From Pseudomonas gingeri (GTDB lineage Bacteria; Pseudomonadota; Gammaproteobacteria; Pseudomonadales; Pseudomonadaceae), in assembly GCF_013386165.1 (NCBI RefSeq), contig NZ_JACAOS010000017.1, positions 124,001 through 188,000 of the forward strand: 64,000 nt of DNA, given 5' to 3'. Below the pieces are notes generated by a model. It saw only the letters and a program-made list of their open reading frames with translations, made no database searches and had not been told where the DNA came from. Below are positions 8,453-16,654 of the stretch, piece by piece; position 1 is the first letter of the stretch, and each line of letters opens with the position of its first letter. The position numbers were made by a program, and so were the translations under genes.

Positions 8453-9850
8453 TCATCCCTTGCGCAACCGCGCGCTGTGCTCCTCGTAGGCACGACTGAA
8501 TTCCCGGCCAAACAGGTCCTGGAAATCCTCTTCGGCCTCACGGGAAATATTCGTGTACAGCTCGGTGAACTGCTGCCAGTACTGGGCCTGGCGCGAACCG
8601 CTGAACAGGTTCGACAAACCGCCGGGCTTGCCCATGCGGGCCTCCAGCTCCGAAGGTTCGAAACGCTTGAGCAGATGCTTGATGGCCGCTTCCACCCCGG
8701 CCATCACCGCCATCTGGTGCGCCCGCAGGTCATCGAAACTGTCGCTGACCGCCTGGTCCGGCGCCATGAACGCCTGGTTGCCGTGACGCAGCAGCAAGAG
8801 CAGCGCTTCATCGGCATTCGGGGCGAATTTCAACGGGTTGTTTTCCACCGGGCGAATCAGCGTCTGCTGCATGCGGAACTCGCCCTTGAGACTGCTGCGG
8901 GCCCGCAGCACATCGATCAGGCCGTCGACCATCAGCCGGTAGCTGCGGCCGATGGCTTCCATCTGCGCTTGCGCCTGGGCGGTGTCGATACGCAACTGGT
9001 CGAGGCCGGCGCCACGCAGGAAGGCTTGCAGCAAATCGGCCTGGGGCACAGTGCTCGACACGGCCACGGGAGCAGGCTGGGCAGCCGGAGCCAGCGTTGG
9101 TGTCGGTGCGGGTGCGGGTGCGGGCTCGACGATAGCCTCGACAATCGCCACTGGAACAGGCACCGCAACCGGCGGGCTGACCGGCACCTTGGGCGTGTCG
9201 CCGAACAGGTCCCAGTCCTCGGGAATCACCCCGGAGCTTGGCGCTTTTGGCGGCGCTACCAAGGGTGGCGGACTGATCACCGGTGTCGGCGGACGAAAGT
9301 CATGCTGCTGCGCCGGCACATGGTCCGACTGGGTCGCGGGAGGAATGCTCGAGGGCGCCAGGAAGTCAAACAGGTCAGGCAGCGTGTCCATCGCCGAACC
9401 ACCCTGGAAATGCGCGGCCGGGGTATTCAGCGGCGCGGCGACGGGCACAGCGGCCGCCCGCCCCATCAGCGCTTCAAAACTGTTGGATGAGTCGTTCCCT
9501 GACAGGTTTTCGTTGGCCAGGTGCAGGTTGAAATCGATGCGCGCGCGGATCTCGTACTCACCGATGCGGATGATCTCGCCGTCCTGCAACGGCTCGCTGT
9601 TGCCTCTGCGCAAACGAATACCGGCCTGAACTAACTCCACGCCATTGGTACTGTTGTCCGTCAGATAGTAACGACCGTCCTTGTATTGAATAACGCAGTG
9701 TTGCGAGGAAACCAGTCGCTCCGGATCGGGCAGTACCCAGTCATTTTCGGAACTACGGCCAATTGCCATCACCCCGGCGTCCATGGATTTCTCCGGACAT
9801 TGACCAGGGGTGATCTTGTGATAACTAGTGATAGTCAAACACAGCGACAT
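8453..9850 (-). CDS. tagH: T6SS FHA-domain protein (Fha/TagH)
   Basis: A 465-residue protein with an N-terminal forkhead-associated domain (about residues 1-100: IGRSSENDWVLPD, SSQHCVIQ, DNSTNGVEL), a long Pro/Ala/Val-rich linker, and a C-terminal T6SS-FHA domain (about 290-460). In the H1-T6SS the FHA protein is phosphorylated by PpkA and recruits the apparatus. The frame extends 16 codons upstream, but the ATG at 9850 is preceded by a strong AAGGAGG site, so this start is chosen. It is the first gene of the leftward operon, divergent from tssA. Confidence 0.92.
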   Translation of the reverse strand: MSLCLTITSYHKITPGQCPEKSMDAGVMAIGRSSENDWVLPDPERLVSSQHCVIQYKDGRYYLTDNSTNGVELVQAGIRLRRGNSEPLQDGEIIRIGEYEIRARIDFNLHLANENLSGNDSSNSFEALMGRAAAVPVAAPLNTPAAHFQGGSAMDTLPDLFDFLAPSSIPPATQSDHVPAQQHDFRPPTPVISPPPLVAPPKAPSSGVIPEDWDLFGDTPKVPVSPPVAVPVPVAIVEAIVEPAPAPAPTPTLAPAAQPAPVAVSSTVPQADLLQAFLRGAGLDQLRIDTAQAQAQMEAIGRSYRLMVDGLIDVLRARSSLKGEFRMQQTLIRPVENNPLKFAPNADEALLLLLRHGNQAFMAPDQAVSDSFDDLRAHQMAVMAGVEAAIKHLLKRFEPSELEARMGKPGGLSNLFSGSRQAQYWQQFTELYTNISREAEEDFQDLFGREFSRAYEEHSARLRKG

Positions 9851-9958
9851 TGCGCCTCCTTGCTGTACATCCACGCACGAGCCGCCCGGCACAAACACCT
9901 TGCACCGGGTCCCGCGATGGCCACGAATAACCTGTAAAAACCTATCTATTTCAGCCAG

Positions 9959-9976
9959 TTCGCTGAATATAGCGAA
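9959..9976. promoter_or_regulatory. Inverted repeat, candidate operator in T6SS divergent region
   Basis: TTCGCT-6 nt-AGCGAA, a perfect 6-bp dyad about 110 bases upstream of the fha start. It is flanked by another short palindrome (ACAAAATTTGT) a few bases to the right. It could bind a dimeric regulator of either operon; there is no direct support beyond symmetry. Confidence 0.3.
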
Positions 9977-10179
9977 TTCTACCTACAAAATTTGTGAAAG
10001 CGCACACGGTCTGACCCATCGGTCGACAGCCTTGACGAGTGTGTCACAACGGTAACAAAGGGCCGATAGCTTACCTTGACAAGCTATAACTACTACACCA
10101 AAAATGCACAACTTCTTGTTTATAGATGATGGCTATGTGATGCCACTCCGTATATACCAGCAGGAAATATGAGAGTTTT

Positions 10180-10195
10180 CTGAAGGAACTTTCAG
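10180..10195 (+). promoter_or_regulatory. GGA-loop hairpin in tssA leader, candidate RsmA/CsrA site
   Basis: CTGAA-GGAACT-TTCAG: a perfect 5-bp stem presenting GGA in a six-base loop, the geometry preferred by RsmA/CsrA proteins. Further GGA motifs are close by (CAGGAA near 10162, CAGGAC near 10194, and AAGGAG at 10227-10232, which is also the likely ribosome binding site of tssA). Gac/Rsm control of T6SS is well established in Pseudomonas; the site itself is my inference. Confidence 0.5.
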
Positions 10196-10239
10196 GACGA
10201 ATGCCTGACTATTCCAGCAGGCCGATAAGGAGATCGAAT

Positions 10240-11271
10240 TTGGTGGACGTTCCGTTGTTGCTCGCCGCTGTTTCAGCGAACTCGCCCTGTGGCGAGGACC
10301 TGGAATATGACGCGCAATTCCTGCAATTGGAGCGTGACGCCCAAGGCAAACCCGAGCGCAGCATGGGCGACTCGGTACAGCCGGCCGAACCACCGGCGTG
10401 GCGGGCCATCGAGCAGTCGAGCACAGCGCTCCTGCAACGCAGCAAAGACCTGCGCATCACGCATTTTCTCGTGCAAAGCGCCCTGGCCCTCGACGGCCTG
10501 CCGGGCCTCGCCAACGCCCTCGCGCTGGTCAGCCAGATGCTCCAGCAGTACTGGGCCGAACTCTATCCACTGCTCGACGCCGATGACGACAACGACCCCA
10601 CGGTGCGGATCAACGCGCTCTCGGGCCTGGCCTGCGAAACCAATATCCGCCTGTTGCGCGAAAGCGTCCTGACCCGCTCCCGGGCCTTCGGCACCGTGAC
10701 CCTGCGAGCCGCGCTGAATGCCAGCGGCCTGCAAGGTTTTTCCGATGAAAACCTCAACGCCGACGAGTTGGCCGGCGCCCTGCGCGACAGCGATCCCGAG
10801 CAACTGGCGACCGTGCGCCACGCCCTCCAGGAAGCCCGTGGCGCCGTCGACGCCATCGAGCGTTTCGTCAGCGACCAGGTCGGCTCGGCCGAAGGCGTCG
10901 ACCTCAGTGCCCTGCGCCAACCCCTCAAGCTGGCCTTGCAGATCCTCGCCGAACACGCGCCCGACACGGCTGCCGGTGAGTCGAGCGCCAACGAATCCGA
11001 GCCAACGCCCAGCGGACACGACAGCGCCGCTGCGACTCCCGCGGTCACCCGCGCCGCGCCGCCGGGCGAGATCGGCAACCGCGACGACGTCCTGCGCAGC
11101 CTCGAGCGGCTGCTGAACTACTACGTCCGCCACGAGCCCTCGAGCCCCCTGCCGGTGCTGTTGAACCGGGCGAAGAACCTGGTCCACGCCGACTTCGCGA
11201 CGATTGTCCGCAACCTGATTCCCGACGGCCTGTCCCAATTTGAAAACCTGCGGGGCCCCGAGGGCGAATAA
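10240..11271 (+). CDS. tssA: T6SS baseplate-associated protein TssA (ImpA family)
   Basis: A TssA/ImpA protein with an N-terminal ImpA domain (VDVPLLLAAVSANSPCGEDL, then PEPPAWRAIE-like and YWAELYPLLDADDDNDP motifs) and a C-terminal helical region ending SQFENLRGPEG. TssA helps prime baseplate and sheath assembly. The first ATG in frame is at 10201, but a clean AAGGAG at 10227-10232 stands seven bases before TTG at 10240, and the family N-terminus begins at the VDVP segment. I therefore place the start at this TTG, giving 343 residues. It is the first gene of the rightward operon. Confidence 0.9.
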   Translation: MVDVPLLLAAVSANSPCGEDLEYDAQFLQLERDAQGKPERSMGDSVQPAEPPAWRAIEQSSTALLQRSKDLRITHFLVQSALALDGLPGLANALALVSQMLQQYWAELYPLLDADDDNDPTVRINALSGLACETNIRLLRESVLTRSRAFGTVTLRAALNASGLQGFSDENLNADELAGALRDSDPEQLATVRHALQEARGAVDAIERFVSDQVGSAEGVDLSALRQPLKLALQILAEHAPDTAAGESSANESEPTPSGHDSAAATPAVTRAAPPGEIGNRDDVLRSLERLLNYYVRHEPSSPLPVLLNRAKNLVHADFATIVRNLIPDGLSQFENLRGPEGE

Positions 11272-11352
11272 GCCCGTCAGGACCGCGCCGCTTAGTTAAC
11301 GGCAACCACCGATAACGCCAACACCGTCGCTTGAGCGACCAGGAGCAACAAC

Positions 11353-11868
11353 GTGGCGAACACCAGCTCTCAGAAATTCATTGCGCGCAACCGCGCGCCA
11401 CGGGTCCAGATCGAGTACGACGTAGAGCTTTACGGTGCCGAGAAAAAGGTCCAGTTGCCCTTCGTCATGGGCGTGATGGCCGACCTCGCCGGCAAGCCTG
11501 CCGAGCCGCTGCCAGCCGTCGCCGACCGCAAGTTCCTGGAAATCGACGTCGACAATTTCGACTCGCGTCTCAAGGCCATGCAACCGCGAGTGGCGTTCCA
11601 CGTGCCGAACGAGCTGACCGGCGAAGGCAACCTGAGCCTGGACATCACCTTCGAGAGCCTCGAGGACTTCAGCCCGGCCAACGTCGCGCGCAAGGTCGAT
11701 GCCCTGAACAAGCTGCTCGAAGCCCGCACCCAACTGGCCAACCTGCTGACCTACATGGACGGCAAGACCGGCGCCGAAGAAATCATCATGAAAGCCATCA
11801 AGGATCCGGCGTTGCTCCAGGCCCTGGCGAGTGCGCCAAAGCCCCAGGACTCCGAGCCCAGCGCTTAA
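11353..11868 (+). CDS. tssB: T6SS contractile sheath small subunit TssB (VipA)
   Basis: A 171-residue TssB with family hallmarks RVQIEYDVELYGAEKKVQLPF near the start and KFLEIDVDNFDSRLKAMQPR in the middle. It pairs with TssC to form the contractile sheath around the Hcp tube. It starts with GTG at 11353, twelve bases after an AGGAG site. It is separated from tssA by 81 bases and from tssC by 15, and sheath genes are always paired in this order. No anomalies. Confidence 0.96.
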   Translation: MANTSSQKFIARNRAPRVQIEYDVELYGAEKKVQLPFVMGVMADLAGKPAEPLPAVADRKFLEIDVDNFDSRLKAMQPRVAFHVPNELTGEGNLSLDITFESLEDFSPANVARKVDALNKLLEARTQLANLLTYMDGKTGAEEIIMKAIKDPALLQALASAPKPQDSEPSA

Positions 11869-11883
11869 TCAGGACGAACGATC

Positions 11884-13377
11884 ATGACCCAGTTGCAGCA
11901 AGACTCTCAGGCGTTGCCCGGCACCACCACCGAGCCCAGCGAATTCGCCAACCTGCTGATGCAGGAATTCAAACCCAAGACCGAGCGTGCCCGTGAAGCC
12001 GTCGAGGGCGCCGTGCGCACCCTCGCCGAGCAGGCCCTGGCACAGACCGACCTGGTGTCCAACGACGCCATCAAGTCCATCGAATCGATCATCGCCGCCA
12101 TCGACGCCAAGCTCACCGCGCAGATCAACCAGGTGATCCATCACCCGGAGTTCCAGCAGCTGGAAAGCGCCTGGCGCGGCCTGCACTACCTGGTCAACAA
12201 CACCGAAAGCGACGAACAACTGAAGATCCGCGTGCTGAACATCGCCAAGCCGGAACTGCACAAGACCCTGAAGAAATTCAAGGGCACGGCCTGGGACCAG
12301 AGCCCGATCTTCAAGAAGATGTACGAAGAGGAATACGGCCAGTTCGGCGGCGAGCCTTACGGCTGCCTGGTGGGCGACTACTACTTCGACCAGTCGCCAC
12401 CGGATGTCGAGCTGCTGGGCGAGCTGTCCAAGGTCTGCGCGGCCATGCACGCGCCGTTCATTGCCGCCGCCTCGCCGACCGTGATGGGCATGGGCTCGTG
12501 GCAGGAACTGTCGAACCCGCGCGACCTGACCAAGATCTTCACCACCCCGGAATACGCCGGCTGGCGCTCGCTGCGTGAATCGGAAGACTCGCGCTACATC
12601 GGCCTGACCATGCCGCGCTTCCTGGCGCGCCTGCCTTATGGCGCCAAGACCGACCCGGTGGAAGCCTTCGCCTTCGAAGAAGACACCGACGGCGCCGACA
12701 GCGCCAAGTACACCTGGGCCAACGCGGCCTACGCCATGGCGACGAACATCAACCGTTCGTTCAAGCACTACGGCTGGTGCTCGCGGATTCGCGGCGTCGA
12801 GTCCGGCGGCGAAGTGCAGAATCTGCCGGCCCACACCTTCCCGACCGACGACGGCGGCGTGGACATGAAGTGCCCGACCGAAATCGCGATCTCCGACCGG
12901 CGCGAAGCCGAGCTGGCGAAAAACGGTTTCATGCCGCTGCTGCACAAGAAGAACACCGACTTCGCCGCGTTCATCGGCGCCCAGTCGCTGCAGAAACCGG
13001 CCGAATACGACGACCCGGACGCCACCGCCAACGCCAACCTGGCCGCGCGCCTGCCTTACCTGTTCGCCACCTGCCGCTTTGCCCATTACCTCAAGTGCAT
13101 CGTGCGCGACAAGATCGGTTCGTTCAAAGAGAAGGACGAGATGCAGCGCTGGTTGCAGGACTGGATCCTCAACTACGTGGACGGCGATCCGGCCCACTCC
13201 ACCGAAACCACCAAGGCCCAGCACCCACTGGCGGCGGCGGAAGTGGTGGTCGAGGACGTCGAGGGCAACCCGGGTTACTACACCTCCAAGTTCTTCCTGC
13301 GTCCGCACTACCAGTTGGAAGGCCTGACGGTTTCGTTGCGCCTGGTTTCGAAGCTGCCGTCGGCAAAAGGCGCCTAA
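11884..13377 (+). CDS. tssC: T6SS contractile sheath large subunit TssC (VipB)
   Basis: A 497-residue TssC. Conserved segments include EFQQLESAWRGLHYLV, GQFGGEPYGCLVGDYYFDQ and SRYIGLTMPRFLARLPYG. It ends FFLRPHYQLEGLTVSLRLVSKLPS as in the family. With TssB it builds the contractile sheath, which ClpV later disassembles. The length is standard. A 261-base gap containing a large REP palindrome separates it from hcp, so hcp may be differentially expressed from the upstream genes. Confidence 0.97.
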   Translation: MTQLQQDSQALPGTTTEPSEFANLLMQEFKPKTERAREAVEGAVRTLAEQALAQTDLVSNDAIKSIESIIAAIDAKLTAQINQVIHHPEFQQLESAWRGLHYLVNNTESDEQLKIRVLNIAKPELHKTLKKFKGTAWDQSPIFKKMYEEEYGQFGGEPYGCLVGDYYFDQSPPDVELLGELSKVCAAMHAPFIAAASPTVMGMGSWQELSNPRDLTKIFTTPEYAGWRSLRESEDSRYIGLTMPRFLARLPYGAKTDPVEAFAFEEDTDGADSAKYTWANAAYAMATNINRSFKHYGWCSRIRGVESGGEVQNLPAHTFPTDDGGVDMKCPTEIAISDRREAELAKNGFMPLLHKKNTDFAAFIGAQSLQKPAEYDDPDATANANLAARLPYLFATCRFAHYLKCIVRDKIGSFKEKDEMQRWLQDWILNYVDGDPAHSTETTKAQHPLAAAEVVVEDVEGNPGYYTSKFFLRPHYQLEGLTVSLRLVSKLPSAKGA

Positions 13378-13401
13378 GCAGACAACGCAAGACACTTGTA
13401 A

Positions 13402-13522
13402 GAGCCGAGCTTGCTCGCGATCGGCCGCGAAGCGGTCGTAAATCCTGAGCACTCGGTTTTTCAGGAAAACCGTATACCGGGTTTGCGAGTGCTGCGCACT
13501 CGATCGCGAGCAAGCTCGGCTC
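13402..13522. repeat. REP doublet forming a 22-bp perfect inverted repeat between tssC and hcp
   Basis: Arms at 13402-13423 and 13501-13522 are perfectly complementary and each carry the Pseudomonas REP core GCTTGCTCGCGAT. The centre is a ~77-nt spacer. Downstream, before hcp, lie two smaller hairpins: GGCCCC/GGGGCC near 13577-13593 and GTGGT/ACCAC near 13612-13625. In an operon such structures often protect upstream mRNA or partly stop transcription, which would let hcp be expressed at a different level. Confidence 0.75.
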
Positions 13523-13638
13523 CTACAGGGATTGCGGCGTGTCGTGTGGATGGATACGTCCGAAAGATTGAGTTCGGCCCCGACCACGGGGCCGACCCTG
13601 GCTAACAACATCGTGGTGAAGACCACACTGGAGAAAAC

Positions 13639-14127
13639 ATGGCTGTTGATATCTTCATCAAGATCGGCGACATCAAGGGCGAGTCCCAGGACAAGGCTCA
13701 CAAAGAGGAAATCGACGTCCTCAACTGGAGCTGGGGCATGTCCCAGTCCGGCAACATGCACATGGGCGGTGGCGGTGGTGCCGGCAAGGTCAATATCCAG
13801 GACCTGTCGCTGACCAAGTACGTCGACAAGGCATCGCCGAACCTGATGATGCATTGCGCCAGCGGCAAGCACATCGACAAGGTCACCCTGGTGGTGCGCA
13901 AGGCCGGCGGCGAAAGCCAGGTCGAGTACATGAAAATCGACCTGGAAGAAGTCCTGGTCACCTCCCTGAGCACCGGCGGTTCGGGCAGCGATGATCGCCT
14001 GACCGAAAACGTCACCCTGAACTTCGCCCAGGTCATGGTCGAGTACCAGGAACAGAAAGCCGACGGCTCCAAGCAAGGTGGCCCGGTCAAGTTCGGCTGG
14101 AACATCCGCTCGAACACCAAGCGTTGA
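13639..14127 (+). CDS. hcp: T6SS tube protein Hcp
   Basis: A 162-residue Hcp1-like protein beginning MAVDIFIKIGDIKGESQD, with the family motifs HKEEIDVLNWSWGM, KYVDKASPNLM and a C-terminus VKFGWNIRSNTKR. Hexameric rings stack into the inner tube, are secreted, and can chaperone small effectors. The close match to the H1-type Hcp of P. aeruginosa (by memory, not search) fits the rest of the cluster. It is preceded by a CTGGAG ribosome binding site. The tagJ gene that follows hcp in P. aeruginosa is missing; only 146 bases separate it from tssE. Confidence 0.97.
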   Translation: MAVDIFIKIGDIKGESQDKAHKEEIDVLNWSWGMSQSGNMHMGGGGGAGKVNIQDLSLTKYVDKASPNLMMHCASGKHIDKVTLVVRKAGGESQVEYMKIDLEEVLVTSLSTGGSGSDDRLTENVTLNFAQVMVEYQEQKADGSKQGGPVKFGWNIRSNTKR

Positions 14128-14273
14128 TCCCCACGCCTCCGGCGCTGAGCGTCGGGGGCGTCTGGTGTTACCCCGAATTCGATTCATTCCCGGTGTCCGT
14201 GCATGGCCAAGCCTTCGTTTCCCGCTCAGTGGCGCTGTCGCCGCGCAGTGTCCAGCCCCTGTGACGTCGCGCG

Positions 14274-14798
14274 ATGAGCAGCGTGCCGAGCGACCTTACC
14301 CTGCGCGAACGCCTGCAGCCGTCACTGCTCGACCGCCTGACCGACGACGAGCCGGGAAACCTCCAGGAAGGCAGCGACAAACGTGTGCTGTCCCTGAGCC
14401 AACTCAAGGCCTCGGTGCTGCGTGACCTGACCTGGCTGCTCAACAGCACCAGCCTGCTGGATGCCGACGCCACGCTGCACACCCCGGCCGGTACTTCCGT
14501 GATCAACTACGGCCTGCCGGCACTGGCGGGCAACAGTGCCTCGAGCATCGACGTGGCCGCCCTCGAAGGCCTGATCCACACCGCGATTACTACGTTCGAA
14601 CCGCGCATCCTCAGCCATACGCTGCGGGTCCGGGCCCAGGTCGCCCACGGCGAGATGAACCACAACGCCTTGAGTTTCGAGATCGAAGGCGATCTCTGGG
14701 CCTTGCCGGCCTCATTGCCGCTGCTGCTGCGCACCGACCTCGACCTGGAATCCGGCCATGTACGCGTGGTCCCCGCCGAGCAACGGAGACGCTCATGA
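14274..14798 (+). CDS. tssE: T6SS baseplate protein TssE (gp25-like)
   Basis: A 174-residue TssE, homologous to the phage T4 gp25 baseplate wedge. It starts MSSVPSDLTLRERLQPSLLD and includes INYGLPALAG (the conserved NYGLP motif), IHTAITTFEPRIL and a C-terminal LPLLLRTDLDLESG. It anchors the sheath to the baseplate. It overlaps tssF by four bases (ATGA), so the two are translationally coupled. The 146 bases before it hold no gene. Confidence 0.95.
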   Translation: MSSVPSDLTLRERLQPSLLDRLTDDEPGNLQEGSDKRVLSLSQLKASVLRDLTWLLNSTSLLDADATLHTPAGTSVINYGLPALAGNSASSIDVAALEGLIHTAITTFEPRILSHTLRVRAQVAHGEMNHNALSFEIEGDLWALPASLPLLLRTDLDLESGHVRVVPAEQRRRS

Positions 14799-16654
14799 AC
14801 CCGCGCCTGCTCGACCTGTACAACCAGGAACTGCAACACGTTCGCGAAAGCGCCGCCGAGTTCGCCAAGGAATACCCGAAGATCGCCGGGCGCCTGACGC
14901 TGTCCGGGCTCGACTGCGCCGACCCTTACGTCGAGCGCCTGCTGGAAGGTTTCGCCTACCTCACCGCCCGGGTCCAGCTCAAGCTCAATGCCGAATACCC
15001 GACCTTCACCCACAACCTGCTGGAAATCGCCTACCCGCATTACCTGGCACCGACACCGTCGATGACCGTGGTGCAGTTGCAGACCGACCCGGACGAAGGC
15101 TCCCTGGCCGGCGGTTTCACCCTGCCCCGGGACAGCGTATTACGGGCCACCCTGGGCAAGGACACCCAGACCTCCTGCGAATACCGCAGCGCCCATGCCG
15201 TGACCCTGTGGCCGTTGCAGGTCAGCCATGCCGAGTACTTCGGCAACCCCTCGACGGTGCTCGGGCGCCTGGCCGCCAGCGAGCCGAAAGCCAAGGCCGG
15301 CCTGCGCCTGACCCTGCGCACCGGCGCCGAGCTGCCGTTCAACCAGCTCGACCTGGACAGCCTGCCGCTCTACCTCAACGGTGCCGACGAGCAACCGTTT
15401 CGCCTGTACGAGCAACTGCTCGGCAACGCCTGCGCGGTATTCGCCCGCGCCCCCGGCGGCGACTGGGTCGAGCGCCTGCCCGCCGACGCCCTGCGCGCCT
15501 GCGGTTTCGATGACCGCGAAGCAGCAATGCCGGTGGTGGCCCAGGCCTTCCAGGGCTATCGGTTGCTACAGGAATACTTCGCCCTGCCCCAGCGCTACCT
15601 GTTTGTCGAATTCGCCGAGCTGGGCCGCGCGGTCAAACGCTGCGCCGGTCAGGAACTGGAACTGATCGTGCTCTTCGAGCGTTTCGACCCGAGCCTGGAA
15701 AGCAGCGTCGGCGCCGCGCAGTTCGTGCCGTTCTGCACCCCGGCGATCAACCTGTTCCCACGCCGAGTGGACCGAATCCACCTGTCCGAGCGGGTCAACG
15801 AACACCATGTGATCGCCGACCGCACCCGGCCCATGGACTTCGAAATCCACTCGCTGACCGGCGTCACCGGCCATGGCACCGGGTCCGACCAGCCGTTCCT
15901 GCCGTTCTATGCGGTGCGCGATCCGTCGCGCTACGGCCGCGACCAGGCCTACTACACCCTGCGCCGCGAACCCCGGGTGCTGTCCAGCGAACAACGGCGC
16001 AAAGGCACCCGTTCGACCTACGTCGGCAGTGAAACCTTCATCAGCCTGGTGGACAACCGCCAGGCACCTTACGGCCACGACCTGCGCCAACTGGGCGTCA
16101 GCGCCCTGTGCACCAACCGCGACCTGCCGCTGTTCATGAACGTCGGCACCGGCAAGAGCGACTTCACCCTGGCCGACAGCGCTCCGGTCTCGGCGATCCG
16201 CTGCCTGGCCGGGCCGAGTCGGCCACGGGCCAGTCACGCCCACGACAACCAGGCCTGGCGCCTGATCAGCCAGCTATCGCTGAACTACCTGTCGCTGAGC
16301 GAAGCCGGCCAGGGCGCCGCCGCCCTGCGCGAATTGCTGCGCCTGTACGGCGAGAGCAACGACGCCGCCCTGCAATTGCAGATCGAGGGCCTGCGCGAGG
16401 TCAGCAGCAAACCCTGCACCCGGCGCCTGCCGATGCCCGGGCCGATCGTCTTCGGGCGCGGCCTGGAGATCACCCTGGAATTCGACGAAAACGCGTTTCG
16501 CGGCACCGGGGTGTTCCTCCTCGGCGCGGTGTTCGAACGCTTCCTGGCACGCTACGTGTCGATCAACAGTTTTACCGAGACGGTGATCCGTACCACCGAA
16601 CGCGGCGAGATCATGCGATGGAAAGCCAAGCCCGGACGCCGTCCGACCCTGTGA
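14795..16654 (+). CDS. tssF: T6SS baseplate protein TssF
   Basis: A 619-residue TssF (VasA/ImpG family). It begins MNPRLLDLYNQELQHVRESAAEFAKEYPKI and shows the conserved ADPYVERLLEGFAYLTARV motif near residue 50. It makes a heterotrimer with TssG (TssF2G1), the wedge of the baseplate. Length is normal. It overlaps tssE by four bases at its start and tssG by 37 bases at its end, a compact arrangement typical of stoichiometric baseplate subunits. Confidence 0.96.
   Translation: MNPRLLDLYNQELQHVRESAAEFAKEYPKIAGRLTLSGLDCADPYVERLLEGFAYLTARVQLKLNAEYPTFTHNLLEIAYPHYLAPTPSMTVVQLQTDPDEGSLAGGFTLPRDSVLRATLGKDTQTSCEYRSAHAVTLWPLQVSHAEYFGNPSTVLGRLAASEPKAKAGLRLTLRTGAELPFNQLDLDSLPLYLNGADEQPFRLYEQLLGNACAVFARAPGGDWVERLPADALRACGFDDREAAMPVVAQAFQGYRLLQEYFALPQRYLFVEFAELGRAVKRCAGQELELIVLFERFDPSLESSVGAAQFVPFCTPAINLFPRRVDRIHLSERVNEHHVIADRTRPMDFEIHSLTGVTGHGTGSDQPFLPFYAVRDPSRYGRDQAYYTLRREPRVLSSEQRRKGTRSTYVGSETFISLVDNRQAPYGHDLRQLGVSALCTNRDLPLFMNVGTGKSDFTLADSAPVSAIRCLAGPSRPRASHAHDNQAWRLISQLSLNYLSLSEAGQGAAALRELLRLYGESNDAALQLQIEGLREVSSKPCTRRLPMPGPIVFGRGLEITLEFDENAFRGTGVFLLGAVFERFLARYVSINSFTETVIRTTERGEIMRWKAKPGRRPTL

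Larger units (their letters stand above)
9851..10239. promoter_or_regulatory. Divergent promoter region between fha and tssA operons
   Basis: About 390 bases without a gene, AT-rich compared with both flanks, separating the two divergent T6SS operons, so it must hold both promoters. I could not settle on -35/-10 pairs. A TTGACA is present at about 10076-10081, but the hexamer at the proper spacing is poor, and no convincing sigma-54 element was seen. Two items inside are listed separately: an inverted repeat at 9959-9976 and a GGA-loop hairpin at 10180-10195. Confidence 0.6.

Noticed and set aside
10076..10110. Sigma-70 promoter TTGACA... for tssA
   Set aside because: At 17 bp spacing the -10 position reads CAAAAA, which is too poor to claim; the promoter was left unplaced.
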